Shown in pieces: positions 52,710 through 63,892 of a stretch of 64,000 bases of DNA. The stretch comes from Thecamonas trahens ATCC 50062 (Eukaryota > Apusozoa > Apusomonadida > Apusomonadidae), in NCBI RefSeq assembly GCF_000142905.1, contig NW_013657671.1, forward strand, positions 386,498-450,497, written 5' to 3'. The notes under the pieces were generated by a model, which saw only the letters and a program-made list of their open reading frames with translations, had not been told where the DNA came from and made no database searches. The translations under genes were made by a program, and so were the position numbers. The number at the start of each line of letters is the position of its first letter. Position 1 is the first letter of the stretch.

Positions 52710-53090
52710 CATCGGCATCGACCATGCCAAAAGCAGACACAAAGGGTATACGACGGCGCACAAATGGCAGTATCGGCATCGTTCGATGCAGGCCGACGGC
52801 AAGCGGCAAGACAGGCGAGCGGAAGCAATTGGGACACACCATGAGCAATAACAGTTTCGGGGGGAGCAAAGCCAACCAAAAGGCGAACCCAATTTGTGCC
52901 GCACCCTCTCACACCCGCCACCTACCCACACACCACCTTGACAAGTCTTCTGTGACCACCTCACCTCTCCATACGGTTCCACACCCCAAGTGTTTCACTG
53001 ACACATATATACATACATACAGCCGTTTACATACTCTGAATCTGGCGAGTGTTGCAGAGTCCGTCCCACACTTACTCTCTCTCTCTTTGG

Positions 53091-53094
53091 TCTG

Positions 53095-53135
<41 letters not shown>

Positions 53136-53148
53136 CACACACACACAC
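53091..53148 (+). repeat. (CT)n then (CA)n tract upstream of the HPt gene
   Basis: CT repeat to about 53131, then CA to 53148, ending 21 bp before the ATG at 53170. The stretch from 52710 to 53090 holds no recognised gene. Confidence 0.9.
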
Positions 53149-53169
53149 CTGTTGTGGCCCACCATCATC

Positions 53170-54736
53170 ATGTCGGTCGCGTTTGAGGTCGAGTCCATGT
53201 TGGCTCTCTTCGGCTCACAGACAGGAAAACGTACGTTGTGGTGAGGATTGTGCGGTCATGGACAGAACTCCGCTGGTACTTGGGCACTCACGTACACACG
53301 CACCACTTGCACGGGATACTCACAACCGCAATTACCCTCACACACGCCTGCGCACACACACGCCCTGATGAACATGATCGATGTGGCGCCGAGCGATGAT
53401 AGTGGTGCATCTGCTGGTTCAGTTTGTCAACAATTCGGACAGATACCTCGCTGATTGCGAGACTAGCATCGCGGTAGATACACCCGAGGCGCTCAAAGCC
53501 TTTCGTGCGGCGGCGCATACACTCAAGGGATCAGCTGGGACTGTTAAGGCTACTCGCCTCTATCCGCTTGTTCTGTGTCTGTCGGATGTTGCAAAGCACT
53601 CGCCATTCCCTCAGCCGCCGGTTGTGGTGGAGCTCCTCCGCCAAGCCCGCGCCGAGCATCATCGCCTCAAGGCCTACGCTGCCTGCCTGGAAGCTGCATC
53701 ATCTCCGGACTTTGACGCTTCCAACGAGGCTGCCAAGGCGGCGACGCTGTTGGCCCCGGTTTCTAGTGCTGCTATGGCTCGCCCGAGCAAGACCAAGGCC
53801 AAGCTCAACGAGCTCATCACTGTTCTCGAGGGGACCAAGGAGGTCGGTGACGTCATTAATGTCGTCGAACGCATCGGTCGCGAGCTCGACGCTCCGTTCA
53901 TCACCGTCATTCCCGAGGCCTACCGCTCGATCACGAGCATGGCTATGGAAAAGTCGCGCATGGCCTTTGACACCATGCACCGCGGCTTGCTCGACGAGGC
54001 TGCCGCCGCCCTCGAGTACATCGACGCTGGCGGCTTTGGCGTAGGCACGTCGACCGCCCACAGTGCTTCGTCGTCGACCTCGTCGGACTCGCCCTCGTAC
54101 TCGTACTCGTACTCGTACTCGTCCGACGCGCGGGCCAAGGCCAAAGCCCGCAAAAAGGCAAAGGAAAAGGCCAAGGCCAAGGAGAAGGCCAAGAAAGCGG
54201 CAAAGGACAAGGCAAAGGCAAAGGCAAAGGCAGAAGCCAAGAGCAAGGCCAAGAGCAAGGCCAAGAGCAAGGCCAAGAGCAAGGCAAAGTCAAAGGACAA
54301 GGCCAGGGCCAAGGACAAGACAAAGAGCAAGGGTCGCGATGCGCCTGATGGAGTCGCTGGCGCCAGTACTGGTACAACTGCTAGTGCTGTCGACTCGGCG
54401 GAACTCGACTACGACGAGGTTGTGGCGCGGTTTGGCGGCTCGGCCGAGTTTGCCAACGAACTGCTTGGAGAGTGGATCAAGTCACATGCCAGCGGCATCA
54501 GCGGCCTCGCTGAGGCTCTAGCCAGCGACGATGTGGCCGCCATCAAGAGCATCGCGATTGCCATCGAGGGCGAGGTCTCGATGCTCTCAATGCCGGTTCT
54601 GGCCAAGGCGGCGCAGACCGTGAGGAATGCGTGCGAGTCAGGCGAGATTGATGCCATCCGCCGGTGCTGCAACGATTTCAATGAGACCTTTACTGCAGTC
54701 GCTGCCGCCCTTGCCGCGCGCGGTATCACTCCTTGA
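53170..54736 (+). CDS. histidine phosphotransfer (HPt) protein with a second, His-less HPt-like domain
   Basis: 464 residues. Exon 1 (53170-53230) joins exon 2 (53403-54736) across a 172-nt phase-1 intron (GTACGT...GATAG). The first HPt domain has the phosphoacceptor signature AAAHTLKGSAGTVKA with His59 (codon 53516-53518). A helical middle part and a very long Lys/Ala/Ser segment (about 54140-54335, KAKEKAKAKEKAKK type, probably a charged single helix) follow. The C-terminal 100 residues look like another HPt bundle (FANELLGEWIKSHASGISGL, then AKAAQTVRNACESGEID), but the expected His position reads AIAIEGEVSML, with Ile there. HPt proteins pass phosphate between hybrid histidine kinases and response regulators. 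The 3' end overlaps the convergent RapGAP gene by 11 bp. Confidence 0.85.
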
Positions 54737-57700
54737 GCCGCGTCGGCGGCGCATCGCGATCGCAGGTGCCGTGACCGGTATCCGCCGAGTGCTCGTCGTC
54801 ATCGTCGTCCAGGTCCGACGTCGACTCGGAGTGCCACCAGGCGTCTGGTTCACCGTCTGCCTTGCCACTGGCACCGCCGTCTGCGTCGCTCATGTGCTCC
54901 ACGGGCGCATGGTTGTGGCGGCGGATGCGTCGCCGCGGCGCGCTGTGCGATTGGTGCTTGCGCCGATGCCGTCGCCGCCGCCGCCGGTGATGCCGGGTGT
55001 GAACCGCGTCGTGGCTCTGCTCGCCGTCAAACACGTCATCGACACTCGTCACTGCCGCCCACTTGGCCCGAAGCGCGGTAAAATCCACAGACCGTGTGTC
55101 TTCAGGCCCGAGCGAGATGTTGGCCTTGACGGATTCCTTCCGTCGTCCGCCCGGCGACGCCGATGAGTGCTGCGACCGGAGTCGGGTGATAGACCGCTTC
55201 TTGCCGGCCAGTGGCGACGAACGAGTCGGGACATGCTTGGCTGCATTCAACGCGGCCGCGACTGCGCCAGCTTCTGGTAGTGCCTCTGAACCGGCCGTCG
55301 AGCTTGCGCCGACATCGTTCGAGGCGTGTGCGGGCGATGCGCCGACCGACGCAGCAGCAGCCGCAAGTGCCGCTTGGGCTCGCTTGGCCGACGCGTCTGC
55401 GAGCGAGGTCCGGATGGCCATCGACGACGAGCGATGCTTCAGCTGGCGGAGGCGGATTGGCGACTGCGACGAGAGCGGTGCGGCCGAAAGCGATTTGGGC
55501 GTCAGCGGCTCAGGCGGCTCGTCGTCAGAGCCGGCCACCGCCGCCGCAGTCTCGGACGAGTCGAGCACCGAGCGCAGCTCGTAGACTGCGTACGTCGAGT
55601 TGAGGTGCGAGGGGAAGAAGAGGTCACTGGCAGCCGGGCAGGTGAACGGGGCCGGCACGTCAAGTAAGTGGATCTCGATGGGTGTGCCGTTGAGCGCCGA
55701 GTACACAACGGTAAACGCAGGGAAGGAGACAATGATGAACGGGTACGAGAGTGCAAAGTGCATTGGCGTCGATCGCCAGTGCATGGTGTGCCGGGCGGCG
55801 GCGAGGCTTGCCGGCGACGTCCGCAGCGAGGCGTCAACGGCCCACGGCAGAATCTCGCCATGACTCTCGTAGCATACCAGCCAGGCGCCAGGGAGCTCGT
55901 AAGCAGCGAGCGGTGGGTGTCCGGATGGCGAGGCGGCGACAGTGTGGAGACCCCAGAGCTGGTGTCGATGAGCACTAGCGCAGCTGCGCCCTCGGGCGCA
56001 AGAATGCCGACAAGGATGCCAACCGAGGTGAGCGAAAGGCATGTGATGCGGCCAGGCATCTGGACAGGCTCGATGTGTGGGACAAAGGCAGGGCCCGACT
56101 CGAAGCCGCCTGCGTCGTGGGTGAGGACGTGGACTGCGTACCGCGACGCGACAACCAGGACTGGCGCGCCGTCAAGCTCGCCGGCTTCGAAAAAGCCGGG
56201 TTGGCGACCGGCACAAAGGCGACGCTTGGCCGGCCGCCACTCAGCAGCGGCTCAAGCGCCACCGCAAACATGGCCTGTTGACCCGATGCCGACGTCGTTG
56301 CCGCAAGAAGCGCGTTGGCGGACGCGCACACTGCAATGGACACTAAGCCGGGCATGTTGAGCACAAGCTTGCAGTCTGGATGACCGCGGGTGTTGGAGAA
56401 GAGCGCCTGCGGCGTGGCAAGAAACAGCGTCTCGCCGAGGGTGTCCATCGACGTGATGGCGTAGGGAAACGAGTCTAGGAGCGGGTCAATGGAGAAGACC
56501 TGTGACGGCTCGACTTTGAGCGCGGCGCGGAGGAGCGGAACCGAGGCGTCCGAGACGGAGGTCCGGCGCGCGCTGGTGGCGTCCGCCTCGGTGCTGCTTA
56601 GCCACGGCATGTGCATGAGCGAGAGCCGGATGCTGTCGAGGGCGGCCAGCCAGCTTGTTGACTCGGGTGGCGGCGACTTGGTTGTCAGCTTGGACAGCTT
56701 GCGGCGCTTCTTGTCGGCAGTCGGGAGTGCGGCAAGATCGTCGAGGAGCGCGTCAATGAGCATGGCGCGGGTACGCAGCGCGCGCGCCTTGAACTCGGGC
56801 GAGCGGAGCGTGGCACGCTGCCCATTGAGGCACTTGGCGAGGATGTGGGTGCGGAGCGCCGAGGCGGGAAGAGGCGTCGGTGGCGTGAGCGGGCCAAAAG
56901 CGCGAGTGTCGGCCGCATGGGCAATGCCGACCAAGTAGTGCGGCTCAGACGAAGAAAGCACGGCGCTCGGTGGCACTGGAGAGACAACGACCAGCGTCCG
57001 AGTATACTTGGACGCCATGGTGGAGGCCAGGTACGGCGAGGTCATGGGCGCGTCCATAAAGACGATGACAACAATGTCGTTGCCAATGAACCGCTTGCGC
57101 TGGATGTGCTGCTCGTCGTTGGCATCCCAGTGAAGGAGGGTCGAGACGTGGAACATGACGTCGTGGTCGGCAAACGAGGTTGTGACAGAGTGGGTGCCCG
57201 AGCCGTCGCAAGCCGTGTCAAGCTGAGCCGAGTAGCCATCGTAGCCTTTGAGCCTCACCCGCGAGCCAAGGAGTTCGAGAAAGGCGTCAAAGGCAAGCGA
57301 ACCATCCTTGTTGCCGAACATCTCCAGTTCGTTGACTTGACCTGGTGCAGCGTAGAGGACGCCGATCTTGAGTGTCTTGGCGGTTTCGGGCTCCTCGAGA
57401 CGGCGGACGGCGGCGATAAGCCGAGGTGGCGGCTGGGCGTTTGCAGACGGCACCAGGCTCCACAGCCGTGAAACAGCCTTGGGCGATGAAACCGAGGCTG
57501 GTGGGAGGATCGCAGGCGCGAGCGCAGTAAGGACAACAGCAAAGTCAAGTCGCGACGATGCGTGGAGCACAAAGTAGTACGCGCGACGCGCAGTCTTGGT
57601 GAAGACTGCAAGCCAGTGCTGAATACCAGCATGTGAGGCTTTGGTGAGCGCAAGCGCCGCCACCGCGCCAAGGTCCGGCGCTGTATAGAGAGTATGCGGC

Positions 57701-58665
57701 ATGTCCGAGAGCAGCGCAGTGTACCACGCCGAGCATGCGGGATCGTCCTCGATCCACGGCCCGGCGGCCTCCACTGGGAACGCGGATGCGTCCGAGACCG
57801 AGAACGGCTGCTCCACGTGCCAGCCTGGTGCTTCAGCTACTGGCCAGGGTGGTGAGGCGATGGCGGCGGCGCGGGTGGCGGCGCGCGCGTCGAGCGCTGC
57901 TGCCAGTGATGGTGACGGCACTTTGGCGTGGCTCGCGTCGGCTATCCGGACCAAAAGCTCCAGAAAGCCTGCTTGCGGTGGCGCCATCGCCAGCCGATGC
58001 AGGACGTAGCCGGCGTAGTCGGGCGAGGCGGCATTGAGATCGACGGTCGTCCTGCCGATGACCGAGTCGCGCGCCATCCGGTGTGCAGCATAGAGCTCAA
58101 GAGTGACCGACACCTCATCGTCTGAGCAGCTTCCCTGGTTTCCGCTGCGGCTCTCAAGAGGAAGAACAAGCATGGCGTGCCAGGCAGTGTCCAGCGGTGC
58201 CGAGTGGGTTGTAGCCGAGACCGGCGGCTCGGCCTCGCCAACACGCTTCCCGGCTACCGCCGCCCGGACATAGGTCCGTGACTTTGCCCGACCAACAAGG
58301 GCGTCGTCGGCCTTAGCCACACGCAAGACATACAGACACAAATAGCGAGGGGGAGTAGCAGGAGAGGAAGAGGACATAGCCAGTGGAGCTAGATGGGTAC
58401 AGGCACCGCCGCCCAAGGCCGATGGATACAGAGCTTTGCAAGCCAGTTCGTTGAGCGCACACTCTCCGCCACCCGCTTGGGACGCATCACCAGGTCCAAG
58501 AGCAGCTGTTGCTGTTGCTGATGAGGATGTTGTTGTTGTTGCTGCTGCTGTTGTTGTTGGTACTGCTGCTGCTGTTGTTGTGCCTCTCCCAGAGTTGGTA
58601 CCAGATTCGGACCGAGGGTGGCACGGCGTGCCTGTGTCCGACCCGTTGCTTCCGCCTCTCTCCAT
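54726..58665 (-). CDS. C2-RapGAP-CNH protein (GARNL3-like)
   Basis: GTPase-activating protein for Rap-type GTPases. After a Thr/Ala/Ser-rich leader come a C2-like domain (about 95-235: YLCLYVLRVAKADDALVG) and a RapGAP domain (about 400-590) with VMFHVSTLLHW and RKRFIGNDIVVIVF. The Asn of IGND corresponds to the catalytic Asn thumb of Rap1GAP. A CNH domain (about 720-1010; TLFLATPQALF, AYELPGAWLVCYESHGE, YPFIIVSFPAFTVVY) and a basic Ser/Arg/His tail follow. Two frame breaks lie inside the CNH: plus AAAAA near 56198 and plus CCCC near 55948. One base at each restores 3942 nt, 1313 residues. RapGAP plus CNH is the GARNL3 arrangement; the N-terminal C2 is extra. Start 58665 is the first Met. Confidence 0.87.
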
Positions 58666-58988
58666 GACGAGGGAATGAGGAGGGAATGCGGAGGACAGGG
58701 GGGGGGGGTGAACTGGAGTGTTGCTACCTCTGCTGCTCTGCTGCAGCTTGACCTGTTGTTGGGAGTGGCGGTGGCGACAACACTGCGCTGTTCACTCGTG
58801 TTGAGTGTTGCAAGAAAATGGCAACTGGAGTGATGGCGAGCATGACGGTGAACATGATGGTGATGGGCGGTAACGGGGAGGGAATCGGTAGGGGATGCTA
58901 TGGTATGGAGGAGTTTTGTAAGACTGAACGAGGGCGCGAATGGCGCGGAGGGGGGGGGGGGGGGGGGGGAGGCTGAAGTGCGCGCGGC
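58666..58988. other. intergenic with long poly-G run
   Basis: Separates the stop of the sushi-domain gene from the start of the RapGAP gene, both on the minus strand. 58948-58969 is nearly pure G on the plus strand. No gene is seen. Confidence 0.7.
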
Positions 58989-61900
58989 TTACACGTCGCG
59001 GAGGAGTAGTGAAGGAAGCGGGGGTGGGGCAGGAATTGAAGCTGATGTCGGCGATGACGCGGATGAAGACGAGGTTGCCGTCGATGACGTAGCATGTGAG
59101 GAGGAGCTAGAGTCGGATGCCAGGCGCGAGGTGGTGGGGGAGGTCGGCGTGATCGGAGAGAAGGGCGAGAGCGGAGAGCACGGCGAGCAGACGGTAAGGC
59201 GGGCGCCGGGCGGATCAGTGGGAATGCTGAGCGAGAGGTTAGGAAAGATGCTTGTAGTGGGCGAAACCGAGACCGAGCTGTGTGGCGAGCTTGATCGTGG
59301 GCTGATTGACATTGCGGTGGCGGAGACGCCCGAGCCATGCGACGCGAGACCCGCCACGGCATCGGTGTTGAGAAAAACGGCCGAGGCTGACGGCAGACCG
59401 ACGAGTGTGTCCATGCCCGAGGCAGCCACGTAGGCCTGGCCCGGAACAAAGGCAACGCCTGTCGTGTCTTCGATACAGGACGCGTCGGTGAGCGAGTCGA
59501 TGTCAATGACCGAGATCTCGATGTCGGACGACTTTCCATGGGCAGCAAACTCAAAGTCGACCTCGCCGGTGTCGCGGTCGCGGATCCACCAAACTTCGTA
59601 GACGATGGCAACAACGACAATAAAGAGGGTGGCAAGCAGCGCGGTGATGACCACGGCGTCGCGGAGGTGGCTTGATCCCTGCATGGTGCCGCCCCAGAGG
59701 AGAACTACGGCTCCGGCGCTAACGGCTCCATCCAATATGTTGTGGTGCTCTTCAGCGTAAGGGCGATGTCTGTGGATGAGGGCATGCACGATGCTGGCAA
59801 GGATGCCGAGACCGATGACGTGGGCTTTGGCGCTCGGCGACCGCAGCGCGCACACGGCGACCACCATGGCAAGCTTCCTTCCGAGCACCACATTCTCGTA
59901 CCAATACAGATCCGGCCGGTACTTGGCGACGAGGAATGCATACTTGGTGAGAAAGCTGAGATCGTCCAGCTGCTGCTTCTTGCGGCGAAGGAAGACTCCA
60001 AGGCCAACTGGGATAATCAACCCGTAGGCGAGGGCGACGATGATGATGAGGGGTAGGGTGGCGTACCACGCCACAGTGTAACAGCGCTGGTGTGGATTGG
60101 TTGTCATGACCACGATTCCCCCGCCGACGTCTGTGCAGTCGACATACCGCAGCGCAGAGTACATCAGCGGCATGTAGAGCAAGAGGAGCGTCTGTAGATA
60201 GCCGCGCCCGGCGGCGTCGACTAGCTGCCTGTTGGGGGCAAAGAGCGCCCTAGCGTGCGCGCCGACGCCTGCGCGTCCTTGTGCGACGCGGCGATTATGG
60301 CGCAGCGCGCTCCCGACCGAGGCACAGCACGTGACAAGGCCAAAGGGAAGAAGGAAGAGCATCGGCAGCGCCATGGTCACGCCCCACTTGAACATCCAAA
60401 CATCGCCGACGTCGAGCCCGCACTCTGGCGAAGCGAGGTCAAAGTTGAGGTTGACAAGTGAGACGGCGTCAAAGATGGCGGCGGCAACAGGATGCCAACG
60501 CAGTCGGATGGTGCCGTAAAGGGCCACGGCTTGTAGCGAGTTGAGCGCAATGACAAACGCGGCGTATCCGTACATGTTTGTCTCGCGTGTGTTGAGCCAG
60601 AGGACAACAGTGGCGTAGACAAAGAAGCCAAGGATGAGGAGAGCGGCCAGAGCAGCGTTGGAGCCACGGCAGCGTCGGCACCGCTCTCCAAGCCGGAACC
60701 AGCCGCGATCGCACTCGGCGCACAGCCGGCCGGTGTAGCCGACCCGGCAAGCTGTGCCACCGACGCAAGCCTCAGGCAGCGGACATGCCACAAAGAGGCC
60801 CGGGCCGTCGTCGCCTTGGCCAAAACCGGCGGCGGCGACCGGATCTGCGCGGCCGCCGAGACAGACCGCGCCGAACGGGCAAGCGACGCATGCTGCGCCA
60901 CGCCGCTGGCCGCGCGCTCCGAACCAGAAACCCGGACGGCACGTGCAGTTGGTGTAGCTTTGGGATGCTTCGGGCGAGGTTGAGAACGGTGGACAGACAC
61001 TACACTCGGGAGCGTCGATGGCGTCCGAAAAGGTGCCGGGCGCGCACGCGCTGCAACCTCCGCCGTCGACCGAGTGCTCGCCGGGCACACAGGTGGTGGC
61101 GGCAAAGACAACAAATGGTGAGCCGACAATATCCTCGCTCGAGATTTCGACCGATAGGGTGTATGTCCCACCGCGCTCGGCGACGAGGTCAAAGCCGAGG
61201 CGCGGACTCTCGCGGTACAAGATTTGGACAGATCTCTCACCGGCGCTGCCCTTGATCCGGATCGAGACGTCCGCGTCTGATGGGAGGCTTGAGACCGCAT
61301 TGCCGTAGACATCGGCAACAACAACTTCGTACCGACTCGCCACGCCGGTCTCGACGCTGAGGACTGATCCGAGCACGGCGTTGTCGAGCACAGAAGCTGA
61401 CGCGGCGGCTGGTCCGGGGACAACCTGGACTGTGAGCGGTGCAGCTTCAAGTGTGCGACCGTTGATGCCGAGCGTGTATGTGTACACGTCAGCAACCGTC
61501 GGCACCGTGACTGTGGCCTCGTACTCTCCGCTGGCCAGAAAGCTGTGGGAGGCGACACGATCTGTGCCATCGGGCAGGCGTGCTGTGGGCAGGTCGAGTC
61601 CGCTGCCTGTCGGGAGATGGAAAGAGTCGCGGACGTGAAAGGCCACCACAAAAGACGATCCCGCGACGAGGACGATCGGGGCCGCGGGGGGCGTGGCGAA
61701 CGAGTTGCTGATGTTGAACGAGGAGCAGAACGGGGTCGAGGCCGAGACACTCCACTCCGAGTCCCCGCCGCAAATCGAGGTCGAGGGACCGACAAGCGAA
61801 AGGCCCCCGGTGCAGACAAAGGAGCATGACTCGCCAAAGATGCCACGGCCCGTGCCATTTGAGCAGGTGATGACAATGTCCGGCGGCGGGACCAGCGGCG

Positions 61901-62986
61901 GGCAAGAGACATAGGCGCAGACGGCCTCACTTCCAGACCAAGTCCCATCAGAGCAGACGCGCAGAGCCGAGCCTGAAATGAGGTCGATTCCGGGATCGCA
62001 GATGACTGTGGCGGTCGAGCCGGTGTAGCCGTAGTTGGAGAACGAGAGCGAGCCGTTGGACGGCGGCGCAAAGAGCGGGCATGCATAGGGCGGCGGTGGC
62101 GAGGGCGGTGCCGGTGGCGAGGGCGGCGGCGGCGGCGATGGGATACATTGAACCGCCGGAGGGAGAGCTGACCAGATGCCATCCACGCATGTGACCGAGT
62201 TTCCCGGTCCGGCGCCGACGAGGGTGAGGCCGCCGGAGCAGGTGATGGTGACGGCGTCGCCAAATGGCACGGCAGTGGTCGAGGTGATGGGCGAGACCGA
62301 GACCGAGGCGTCCGTGACTGGAGGATAAGGATGACATACGTGGTAGTAGGTGAGGTTGAGCGAGCTCGGCGTGGCGTTGGCCGAGTACTTGCGCTGTGGC
62401 TTGCAGCCGATGCAGTCGAGCGAGAGCAGGACGACGAGCGACGTGGTAGAGCTGGTACTGGTGATGGCGTCCTGGGCCACAACGTCGAGTGGGATCTCAA
62501 ACGGGTTCAACTGCGATGTTGCCGGCCAGGACTGGATCGGGCCGACGCGTGGGACGGCGTCAAGGCCGTACGAATCAGACCAGGGGGCGAGGAAAGGGCG
62601 GTGCCGACCGCCGGATCGTCGTATTGGTACGCCTGCAGATGCCAGACCGCCGACGAGGCGGCATCGGCTTTCTTGAGGCGGGCGAGCGTGATCTTGGTAT
62701 CTGTCGGAACCATAAACACACTGCCATTGGTGGGGAGCGAGAGAGATCCCAGAGGGAGACGGAGAGCAATGACATGGTCGCGCATAGAGATGGTGCCGGG
62801 AATTTCGATGGAATTTCCAGAACTGGTCTCCATGGCGCGGACATCGACTGCGGGGTCCAGCGGCTCGTCAAGGAGGAGCAGCGTGGCGGCATGACATGTG
62901 TGTGCATACAGCACGAGCACAAGCATGGCAGCCGCGACATTGGCCTTGGTTCCGTGGCGTGAGGGATGAGAGCGGGGAGGGATCAT
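58989..62986 (-). CDS. sushi/filamin-like/Cys-rich multi-pass membrane protein
   Basis: 1332 residues after one base is restored. ATG 62986 gives a signal peptide (VAAAMLVLVLYAHTCHA). Three sushi (CCP) modules follow, each starting CxP and ending W...C (CSDGTWSGSEAVC is one). Two filamin-like immunoglobulin repeats (SFLASGEYEATVTVPTVADV, then GGTYTLSVEISSEDIVGSPF) precede a TNFR/GCC2-type Cys-rich block (CSACAPGTFSDAIDAPECSVC and on to CAECDRGWFRLGERCRRC). About nine hydrophobic helices come next (from NAALAALLILGFFVYATVVL), then a Ser/Thr-rich cytoplasmic tail. The break at plus GGGGG 62584-62588 is healed by one base to give SPPWSDSYGLDAVP. An alternative is a short intron. It is probably a surface receptor or adhesion protein; ligand and role are unknown. 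Confidence 0.82.
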
Positions 62987-63744
62987 GACGGGCGAGTTTG
63001 GGGAACAATGAAAATATTTCTCACGCGGCGTCGGCACGCGTGCGGACTGAGGCCACGGAGCGACAAAGGGCAATAGTGGAGGATATACAGGGTTCCCGGT
63101 AATAGGCTTGGACTCGGACGGTAGGTAAACGCTTGTATAATGCTATGCAGGGAGTAACGGGACCGGGGACTTTCTGTGGATAGACGATAGAGGCCGTGGA
63201 ACAAAGGGGAAGACCAAGTCGGTGGCACGTGCGGAGAGAGATATGCGGGGCCTACTACCGCAGTCCCGCAGCATCGAATACAGACAGTGGAGAAGGAGAG
63301 GACTACAGGGTCGACGAGGGCCGTTATCGCATTGTGCTTTGGTTGTAGATCGGGCTTGGATTGGGTGCCAGACCGGAGCTCGGCCTCCTGGACAGAAGCC
63401 GTGGCTTGGCGGGCTTCCGGCCGGGGTTCTGGCCCGAGGCTGGCTCGACGAGTGAACGCATGCAATGGCAGACCAGGACAAGGAATTTGACTTTGAGCAT
63501 GGTGCGATGGGGCGGATTGATAGGCCCCATGTTGGGAGCCCGCACATATGCCCAGGAGCATGCTCCAGGCTCTCGAGTACTCTGGTCTCAAGACCAAGCA
63601 AGGACGCTGATGGTTCGCGGCCGGTGGCCCGGTGCCACGCAGCACTCGTTGGGCCGGCCAACCACCAACCAACCCACAGGCCACCGGTCGCCACTCGCCA
63701 CTCACCGACACCAGTTGCCACCACTCGTCACCAGCCAGCACATC
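62987..63744. other. divergent intergenic region
   Basis: 758 bp between the membrane-protein gene (-) and the rightmost exon (+). Frames on the minus strand stay open but show no domain or signal. I see no gene. Confidence 0.55.
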
Positions 63745-63792
63745 ATGTCGACCTGCACGTATGCAACCACGGGGGCAAACTTCAAGTACCAG
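63745..63792 (+). CDS. first exon of a gene running off the right edge
   Basis: ATG 63745 opens 16 codons, MSTCTYATTGANFKYQ, followed by a donor GTACGAG at 63793, the type used by most introns in this window. The pattern C-T-Y/F-x-x-x-G-x-N-F-x-x-Q is like the first strand of the UBR-box zinc finger in UBR4/BIG proteins, where a WYxCxTC segment should follow. Only one zinc ligand is visible, so this is a hint and not an assignment. The intron beginning holds a long C run (63858-63892). Confidence 0.45.
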
Positions 63793-63857
63793 GTACGAGA
63801 CCTTCCCCACCCACCCATCCTCTCCACACATGTCCATGCCAATAGCTCTACCGCCCC

Positions 63858-63892
63858 CCAACCCCCCCCCCCCCCCCCACCCCCCACCCCCC
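63858..63892 (+). repeat. poly-C tract
   Basis: C run with few interruptions inside the putative first intron of the rightmost gene. Confidence 0.9.

Noticed and set aside
62510-62640. Intron joining the signal-peptide exon to the sushi region
   Set aside because: A GTCGGC...CGCAG intron of 98 nt would fit the frame, but the donor is unlike the GTACG/GTATG used elsewhere and a one-base run correction keeps everything open. Not fully excluded.
63143-63724. Minus-strand open frame of 193 codons near the right end
   Set aside because: No domain, signal or repeat, and no splice or start context; composition looks like non-coding DNA.
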